From Brachypodium distachyon (Eukaryota; Streptophyta; Magnoliopsida; Poales; Poaceae): a stretch of DNA of 64,000 nt. The number at the start of each line of letters is the position of its first letter. The stretch's first letter is position 1. Both the position numbers and the translations under genes were made by a program. Location: contig NC_016135.3 of NCBI RefSeq assembly GCF_000005505.3, forward strand, positions 22,290,613 through 22,354,612, given 5' to 3'. The notes under the pieces were generated by a model. That model worked only from the letters and a program-made list of their open reading frames with translations, searched no databases and was not told where the DNA came from. Below, piece after piece: positions 57,552 through 64,000 of this stretch.

Positions 57552-58202
57552 TCACTGGTAGCCGCCGAGGCCGGTGAGGAACAACTCGTGCGGGCGCAGC
57601 AGCGTCGGGGCGGCAAGGGGCGCGTGCGCCGAGGCCGCGCCGAGGTAGAAGAAGTCGAAGTCGGAGGCGTCGGGCACGCCGGCTGCGGCGTGGCAGAGCG
57701 CGCCGGCCATCTCGTCGGGGATGAGCGGCGCGCGGCAGAGCGGGCATGTCCTCTGGTCGTGCTCCATCCAGCGGTCCAGGCAGGCCCGGTGGAAGGCGTG
57801 GCGGCAGTTGGTGAGCCTGCGCACCTCGTCCCCGCCGCCGATGCCGCTCAGGCACACCGCGCAGTCCCCGCCGCCGCACTGCGCCGGGGCGAGCTCGTCG
57901 TAGCGCACCACGGGGAGCACCTCCTCGATGACCAGCGCCGACACGGGCCGGAACAGCAACTCGGCCCGCAGATGCGCCGACTGCTGGGCCGGCGCCGCCA
58001 CGGCCTGCTGGTGCTGCTCGTGGTCGTGGTGGTGATGCGGCGGCGGGAGGACGTTGTGGTCGTCCCCGAGATCCAGCAGGTCGCCGAGGCCGACGGCGTC
58101 GAAGGCCCAGAGGAGGAACCGGCGGATGCAGCCGAGCAGGAGGAGCAGGTGGAGCAGCTGCTTCGGGAGCAGCAGCTCCGAGTACCCCACCGGGAACCCC
58201 AT
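57552..58202 (-). CDS. RING-H2 E3 ubiquitin ligase, BRH1/RHA-like, intronless, 216 aa
   Basis: The start is set at the ATG at 58202, because the family begins MGFPVGYSELLLPKQLLHLL. Longer upstream reading runs through the leader and promoter. Residues 15-35 are a hydrophobic anchor. The RING-H2 finger has C114, C117, C133, H135, H138, C141, C153 and C156, all ligands present, with the E2-contact Trp145. A His/Gln-rich loop lies before it and a HELFLTGLGGYQ tail ends it. Such proteins attach ubiquitin to targets; the Arabidopsis relative BRH1 is brassinosteroid-responsive. No intron, as usual in the family. Confidence 0.9.
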   Translation of the reverse strand: MGFPVGYSELLLPKQLLHLLLLLGCIRRFLLWAFDAVGLGDLLDLGDDHNVLPPPHHHHDHEQHQQAVAAPAQQSAHLRAELLFRPVSALVIEEVLPVVRYDELAPAQCGGGDCAVCLSGIGGGDEVRRLTNCRHAFHRACLDRWMEHDQRTCPLCRAPLIPDEMAGALCHAAAGVPDASDFDFFYLGAASAHAPLAAPTLLRPHELFLTGLGGYQ

Positions 58203-58357
58203 GCTATACTGCTGCTGCTGTGTTGCGTATCCCTTTGCCAAAACGTTGGTCCAGATTGGTGGTGTGTGTGTCCTCCCGGGGTCCTCAACCGGAGCTGGGC
58301 TGGGGGATGGTGTGGTGAATGAATGGAACGGCGATGCGCGGAACGGCAGGCGATGGC

Positions 58358-58367
58358 TGTATATAAA
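58358..58367 (-). promoter_or_regulatory. TATA box of the RING-H2 gene
   Basis: On the minus strand CTTTATATAC lies about 160 bp before the ATG at 58202, giving a leader of about 130 nt. Confidence 0.6.
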
Positions 58368-58399
58368 GCGCGGGGGAAGGGGCCGGGGTGTCAGCGCTC

Positions 58400-61300
58400 G
58401 GGTCGGATTGGGACAGCGCGCTGGGCTGCGGTGCCGTGTGGTGTGTGTCGCGCGTGCGGGCGACCCTGACCCGATGACCGACGCCCCGCCTCCGCTGGTC
58501 TCGCTCGGTTCTTTCATATGGACCCCGCGCCGGGGTCCGGGTGTCAGTGTGTCACCGCGGCCACCCCTTGTCCGCTGCCTCGCTTCCGGATTCCCAACCC
58601 AACGGGTCCAGTCTCAACAGTCGGTGCATTGCAAGTTGCCGAGCGGCAACGCCACGGGAACGCCTGTCTTGCGTGTACGGGTGCGTGCACCCTCCTCTGA
58701 ATCCTCTCTTTCCCCACGACCCCACCACCAACTGGGAGAGGATAAATACTGCAAACCGTAGCGAATCTTGTACATTATCTTCTATCCAAAATTTAATTAT
58801 CACGGCTTAACGAATTTCGTATGTATACGCATGTATCTAGATGTGTTTCTGTGTATTTTTTTCACGTATTTTGGAAAAAGATTACACCAATTAATTTTGG
58901 GTGGCATATCGTGAATTAGTATCACAGCATTTATGGTGGATATCAAATGTTACCTTATCTTACAAAGCCGTGCAATCCATATTCAAACAAATGGTAGTAC
59001 GGTTTTACGTCTTTGCGTGGTGCTGTAGTCTCTACCAAAAGATCCTGTTGTGCCCGAGGGAAAAGAAGGAGCAGCCGGAGGTTCTCTACTTCGCACGCTT
59101 TCTTTCGGATCGAGGACGAGCTAGCTAGACAACTTGCAAGCTGTGAGTGACTTGGGTTGCCTTTTCCCGGTAAAAAGAAATTTGGATAGTTGCACGAAGG
59201 TTCTTGGATTCTTTCGCTTTCATAATCCGAAAGTGATGGGAAACCCAGGTTGTTGGGTCGGGACGCAAGTGCTTTGTCCTGTCGCGGGCAAATCACGACT
59301 CGCGAGCCACGCCGCTGCTTTCCGGGCATACCGTTTCCAGGTTTACTACAGTATTGTTCTGCTTGATATTTTTCCCGCAGTATTGCTCGATTTCAACGCA
59401 AGAAGACACAACACTGTTCAAGGGCACCATCCAAATCACCTATTTTTACCTACTCAACTCATGGTACAGGCTCTTCTTTTCTGGGAGCAACTCTCTTCAG
59501 CTTGATATTTTCAAGGGCTAACGGACTACTGCATTTTAAAAGAAAAATCTACTCACTAAAAACAAGGCACAACAGAACTTATGATTGGATCAGCCTTTGA
59601 AACTACCGTACTCGTTTTTAAAAGCAAAGCTCTGAACATGGATTGTGGATGGAGCCCATCAGAAAGTGTCCTTGCGGTCCAACTGCATGCAGTGATGTGA
59701 TGCAGACGCGCTAATCCTCCTTTCTCCGCCTGGGCAAGTGATTAAGCGAAGCTGGCTTATTTCTTTAATCACCCACTCCATGAAGAATTCCTTTCATCTT
59801 TCAGAAATACGTTTTCTTCGGTTCAAGATAGTATTGCTTCTTAATTCTTATCCTGGTCAATCGTTTGCCTGATGTAAAGGTTTCTGGGACGCGTTCTGTT
59901 CCATTTCCTAAAGGTCGGACTAACAGATATCATCCCTGTCCTAAAAAATTTGATGTCCTTCAGAGAACTAAACAACAGCGAGCGAGACGCTCAGACGCAG
60001 CGACCCCTTTCTTTCGAAAGGCAGGCCGGCTATCTTTATCGCCATCTAAAGAACGAAAGGGAATTTGATCGATCGTGTCCCTGATGTAACCAGTTGGATC
60101 TTCAAATTAAATATTGCATCGATCGGCAGCTCGTGTGTGCCTGTGCGCAATATCTTCAGGCCGATCAGGGGCGTTCTTAATTCGAATTGACAGCGTTTGT
60201 TGACACTGTTGATGTGTGAGTGACGCCTAATTAATTTTGTTCGGCGTAGTATCATATACTCTACCCATTTATCTAATGTTATACTCGATGCATCAAACGC
60301 CGAATGCAGTAGGCCCGTTGGCAGTAAAAAAACAAATCCTTACAAAAGCCGTTAATCCATGACAAGGTAGTACGTACTACTCCTTTTGCATGCGTCAGTC
60401 AGTAAACCCAATTTTGCCAAACTCCGGCAGTGCGTCTTGCAGAGGAAAAAACGGTTGGCATGAAAAGTTTAGAAAAGAGTAGGCGCACCATATTTTCTAT
60501 GGTTCCATTTGCACGAACTGAAAATGACGTTCGTCGACCAGTCTCCATAGTCAAACAGTCAAGGCATTGACTTTCAAAGCTTGCAACAGGCGCGTAAAGG
60601 AGCGCCAGGCCAATTGGCGACAAAAATGTTTTCTTATTGAAAACTACAATTGGCAACAACTTTGTATAGTGAGTACAGTGCCTGTAAGGCGGCCGTTGAA
60701 ATCAGCAAATAATAATAATCGACGCGGAAGCCAACAAAACTGCTGCTCTGCAGGATGACGCAATTTATATATGGTCCCTAAAATCGAATGGAAAATTCTC
60801 TAGAACTAAGATCTGCACAATCTCTTTAATTAGGTGAAGTAGTACAGTGTATCAGGTGAGGTATATCAGCACTCCAAGATGCGGCTTAATTGAGTGATGA
60901 CCAACCATGTCGTGTTGTGGTGTCTGGTCTAACCGAAGAGATAACCCGGCATGAGAGATCAGAAAGTCTTGTGTGTCGAGATCATGTTCCCTCTTCACCA
61001 CTTCGCAATTTCTGTGAAAGTGACATGGGGAATTCGTAGGGAAGTATAGTACCAGTACAGAAGGAGAGTTCAGCATACGCGATTCAATTCCAACGGTGTT
61101 TGGCCGAACGGAGGGAGCAGTAGCAAGATTGTGGAACGATTCCATTGCGCAACGTGCGTCTGTGCCCTGGCATCCTTCGTTACAGTTTGCGAGACGCGAG
61201 AATCATGATACCCCGACCAGACCAGGGCTGCCAAAATGTGCGAGCAAAACGACAGCGGGTCTGAATCTGGGGCGATGCCAGCCTATACCGTAAAAACTTT

Positions 61301-61680
61301 GCTCACATCACATGGTACATTGAACGGAACCTGCGGGCCTCGCGACCTTGTTGCAAAGGATTTGCTTTCAAGATGCCAATTATCGCAGGCCGCAGCGACC
61401 GGTCACTGCATCACTGGGCACCTGCAGGACAGCAGCACTCACTCGTTGCACTTACTCGGACAGTAGTTCAGTACTACCCAGTAGCATCTCGCAACGTGTG
61501 TACGTACTCTTACCGGGAATGATTGATGCAACTGCTCTCCTTCTGGTTAAACTTCATACGGTATCAAGATCTTTCATCTTTGACCTTAAATTCGCGCCCT
61601 TTTCGTTGCCCCGCTGCTCCGGGATTTGCACCACGGACCTACAGTCAACTACAACCAGTCTACCATGTAAAGCATCTATT
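58400..61680. other. Upstream region of the RING-H2 gene and intergenic DNA
   Basis: GC-rich up to about 58700, then AT-rich. No gene, RNA or clear repeat recognised. Confidence 0.4.
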
Positions 61681-61681
61681 A

Positions 61682-61917
61682 CCTCTGTCCAAGAATAAGA
61701 GTCCTATTAGGTTTTCTTTGACCAAATTTTTGACCACAAAATACTCTATTAATATATTATTATATGACATAGATTCATATCCATCATATTTCTACTGAAG
61801 GATATTTGCTTATGATTATGATTTTGATCACATTAGTAACATATTCATGAAATAATTTGTGGTCAAAGACTTGGTCAATCAAATTCTAGTATGCCCCCTA
61901 TTGTTGGACGGAAGAAG
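61682..61917. mobile_element. Stowaway-like MITE (worn), 236 bp
   Basis: The left end CCTCTGTCCAAGAATAAGAG and a right end with TTGTTGGACGGAAGAAG are imperfect inverted copies, each with TA outside. Inner tracts TTTGACCA and TGGTCAAA also pair. Confidence 0.7.
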
Positions 61918-62024
61918 TACTCCAGTAGAAAACAGGTAGCACTACTCTTCATCCAGATGAGCACTCCCGATCGTGTTAGCAGTGAATCGTAGCTGAACGA
62001 GCCCCGAAGCTAAGTTGTATATAT

Positions 62025-62897
62025 TTATTTATTTTGATCAAAGGGGAACTCCCCCAGCTTTGTTAATAAAGCCATAGATAGGTTCTACAAATATTCAGGT
62101 CTGTTGCGAAACGCAACAAAAGGTGATAGAAAAAGGGACACCATCTTTACGCAGACGGCAAACTGCAAATTTAGAACCCCTAAGAAGTTTACAGGGAGCC
62201 ACACATCCCAGGCTTCCTGTAACAAAACACACTCAATCAACGACACCAGACATCAGCAGAGGGAGGGATTATCCATTATGCCTCCAGCTTCAATCCTTCT
62301 TCCCACTGTCGTCCATCCTTTTGCCCGATTGAATATCTCGCCTGCAACTCAGCAACCTAGCACCTTGAAGCAGCATTCTTCGTTCCCTTGCTTTCTGCAA
62401 ATCACCCCAAAAGTCAATCCAGTGACAAATGTGAAACACCACCCCAACGGGGTCATAGGGAAGTATATGATCAAAACACGCTCTGTTTCTGGTCTTCCAG
62501 AGGGTCCAGAAAATTGCAGCCCATAAAACTTTGGCAATTGTTAGATCAATCCCTTGAAATTGTGTAATCCAAGGACCTATATCCACTAAAGATGTAGGTA
62601 TGTTCACAAAATCAAAAGCAATTTGAAACATACCCCAAACAAATCTCGCAAGAGAGCACCCAAAGAACAGAGGATCAATGGATTCATCCCCTGCACAAAA
62701 ACATACGGGAGTGATCTCCCAGCCATCCTCTTTTCTTCAGATTGTCTTTAGTAAGTATTCTTTTCCAAAGCAGCAACCACAGAAAGATTTTAATCTTAGC
62801 GGGCAGCTTCATCTTCCACAGAACTTTATAAATTTTCTGTGGTTTTTCAGTCTGCATGGAATTGTATAATGATTTCACAGTAAATCCTTTAATACCA
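62025..62897 (-). mobile_element. 5'-truncated LINE (non-LTR retrotransposon) insertion, 873 bp
   Basis: A perfect 14-bp repeat TAAGTTGTATATAT occurs at 62011-62024 and 62898-62911. Between them the minus strand ends in an A-rich tail (AAAATAAATAA) against the left copy, as expected for target-primed insertion. Its other end is cut off inside the coding part. Size, tail and repeat length fit L1-type LINEs. Confidence 0.85.
62290..62897 (-). pseudogene. LINE ORF2 C-terminus: RT zinc-binding (zf-RVT) domain
   Basis: Read from 62897, the frame has FTVKSLYNSM, then VLWKMKLPAKIKIFLWLLLW and ILTKDNLKKRGW, which are the zf-RVT features of plant LINEs. Near 62685 one base is missing, and the next frame goes on with DESIDPLFFGCSLARFVWGMF, giving the H/C-type finger region, then FWTLWKTRNRACFD. 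The open stretch reading into the window to 62983 is host sequence joined by chance. The fragment is inactive. Confidence 0.85.
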
Positions 62898-62911
62898 TAA
62901 GTTGTATATAT

Positions 62912-64000
62912 ATTTGGGATTTTTCCTGTATCACACAACAGACAAAATATGTGTTCGAGTGGCAAACGAAATGAGATTGTCATGATCTGCTTTCTTGTAC
63001 TACATTACACCATCAAATCAACCACCGCAATTAGTATATACATGTACCTTGATTTAATAAAATGATTCGAAGATCCAGAGGCCACCTATGAATCTATGAT
63101 TCCACGAGATAACCTTCAAGATATGCAGTGCTAACAGACAATCCCAAGAATTGTTATTTAATGAAGGCAGGATCAGCTAACTGAATTTAACATTTAGGTT
63201 GTAAAATAGCTGGTGAAGCATCATGCTGCCGTTGCGTCCATTGGCAAGTTATCCTGTCATGTTCTGAGAGTGAGAAAAACGACAGGTTTTTCAGGTCAGG
63301 CTAGGAGGGTGGGTTTGGGTTCAGAACGCAGAGTGTTGGGCTCCGTATACGAAACAAGCTAACCATCGAGGGGAATAGGGGATCGTCCCTAAGCATCAAG
63401 CTGACTGCTCATTTGAAAGTGTTCCTCTTCCTGCAGTAGTTCTCGAAAAGGAAGGATAGAGAGGTGCTGATATTTGTGTGAAAAAAAGTTGTGTACATCG
63501 TAGTGCAATCAAATACTTGTGATAAGCTGAATCGTGCAAGCATTTTGGGTTCTATTCTAGTACGGCTTGATGCTAACGAATATTTCGTGCTTTGTGGTTA
63601 TTTTTCACAGCTGGTTACGAATAAGCTCACGAGTTCATGAGGCAGACAACTGAGCCAGCAAAAGTTATCAAGATGAAGTTTGTGACTCTGACATCCTTGT
63701 TGTTTTCTTCTTCGTTATTGATAACAGCTTCACTGTCCACAGTGTTTTGGCAGGACATCTCAACTAAGCATGCCACCCAACCGACGCGCATTCCGGCGAC
63801 TGTTTAATAATGGCCGCTCGTGCGTGCGTGCTTTCCGGCCTTCTCGCCCATGCACGATGTGACCTGACGTTGATAGATGATGTTATCTGGAACTGATTAA
63901 CCTTCTGACCTAGGATGGCATGTACTTGGCTCATCTGTCCTAGCATCTCCACCTGCCGCTCAAAAGATGCACAGAAAAAAAAACAAGTACCTTACCGATA
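62912..64000. other. Intergenic, nothing identified
   Basis: No gene, tRNA or repeat recognised to the end of the window. Confidence 0.35.

Noticed and set aside
1..64000. CRISPR arrays, operons, bacterial or viral gene clusters
   Set aside because: None seen; the window is plant nuclear DNA. The only regular short repeats are the 63-bp minisatellite and simple repeats.

Overview
The window is nuclear DNA from a grass, most likely a small-genome member of the Pooideae such as Brachypodium. The evidence is spliced plant genes with GT/AG introns, GC-rich first exons, Stowaway, hAT and Mutator-type MITEs, and Ty3/gypsy and LINE remnants. Seven protein genes in 64 kb, mostly 1-8 kb apart outside one retrotransposon, point to a compact genome. 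From memory, a beta-carotene hydroxylase, a ferric reductase and a MscS-like channel also lie close together on rice chromosome 4, so I infer a conserved syntenic block. No database search was possible.

Left part (1-15 kb): a DUF2358/NTF2-like plastid protein gene (+, five exons); an apparently non-coding transcription unit with a telo-box/site II promoter and three box C/D snoRNA-like structures, one with the U18 guide; a SPIRAL1-like microtubule protein gene (+, two exons); a beta-carotene 3-hydroxylase gene (+, six exons); a Mutator-like TIR element with a 9-bp target duplication; and an 84-aa conserved-looking protein gene (+).

Middle part (15-34 kb): a seven-exon ferric reductase oxidase gene (-, 728 aa); a mitochondrial MscS-like channel gene (+, six coding exons, 528 aa) with MITEs in its introns; a Pack-MULE-like element carrying a gene fragment and a nested Stowaway; and a two-exon GT31/DUF604 glycosyltransferase gene (-, 520 aa).

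Right part (36-64 kb): a 16.5-kb Ty3/gypsy element (36111-52618) with 5-bp target duplications. Its layout is gag-protease-RT-RNase H-integrase on +, plus an antisense ORF region of the 'putative gypsy type transposon' kind on -, as in the Tat lineage. It is defective: frameshifts, a nonsense codon in RT, loss of the RT thumb, and a 5' LTR that has lost its TATA region. A 3.7-kb LTR-like element is inserted inside the integrase C-terminus. Downstream lie an intronless RING-H2 gene (-) and a 5'-truncated LINE (-) with a 14-bp target duplication. The remaining intergenic DNA holds MITEs and unidentified sequence.

The protein genes have unrelated functions (plastid carotenoid synthesis, iron reduction, mitochondrial channel, cell wall or Golgi glycosylation, ubiquitin ligation, microtubules) and are not a cluster. 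The least ordinary content is the snoRNA unit and the layered history of the retrotransposon.
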